Positions 6,365 to 6,400 of a stretch of DNA of 6,400 nt are shown piece by piece. Position 1 is the stretch's first letter. The number at the start of each line of letters is the position of its first letter. The translations under genes were made by a program, and so were the position numbers. This DNA is from Bacilli bacterium (GTDB lineage: Bacteria; Bacillota_I; Bacilli_A; RF39; UBA660), in NCBI GenBank assembly GCA_900769695.1, contig CAAGHO010000001.1, positions 1 to 6,400 on the forward strand, read 5' to 3'. The notes beneath the pieces were generated by a model, which saw nothing but the letters and a program-made list of their open reading frames with translations, was not told the DNA's origin and searched no databases.

Positions 6365-6400
6365 GTATAATTGAGTTAAACACAAAAAACAATTAAAGAA

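Overview
The window reads as the chromosome of a very AT-rich, low-GC Gram-positive bacterium, probably Bacillota of the Bacilli/Mollicutes-adjacent kind (inference from base composition, T-box control, strong GGAGG/GGTGAT ribosome-binding sites and gene order). TGA is used as a real stop (the HD-domain gene ends in TGA) and the translations fit the standard bacterial code, so this is not a Mycoplasma-type code-4 genome. All convincing genes lie on the minus strand and are transcribed from right to left.

Right part (about 6282 down to 2636): a sigma-A-type promoter drives a complete T-box riboswitch (Stem I, specifier loop, antiterminator, terminator). It is followed by an HD-domain phosphohydrolase gene and, overlapping its end by 20 nt, valS for valyl-tRNA synthetase. 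A rho-independent terminator closes the unit. The T-box bulge TGGT and a GUA triplet in the specifier loop fit tRNA-Val, so uncharged tRNA-Val should switch on both valS and the HD gene in front of it.

Middle (2586 to 1415): a small membrane-anchored protein with a SPOR-like domain, then radC. A weak hairpin plus T-tract overlaps the stop codon of the small gene and may reduce transcription into radC.

Left part (1411 to 1): a good promoter sits directly behind radC and serves mreC and mreD, joined by a TAATG stop/start overlap. These encode membrane parts of the cell-elongation (rod) complex. A ribosome-binding site and ATG at the left edge suggest one more gene continuing out of the window.

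The order valS - SPOR-like protein - radC - mreC - mreD looks like a shortened form of the Bacillus subtilis order valS-folC-comC-spoIIB-maf-radC-mreB-mreC-mreD-minCD. Here mreB, maf and folC are absent from their usual places. I see no mobile elements, CRISPR, tRNA or rRNA genes, and no clearly new multi-gene system. The most interesting points are the HD phosphohydrolase placed under valine T-box control, the possible SpoIIB-like relic, and the missing mreB.
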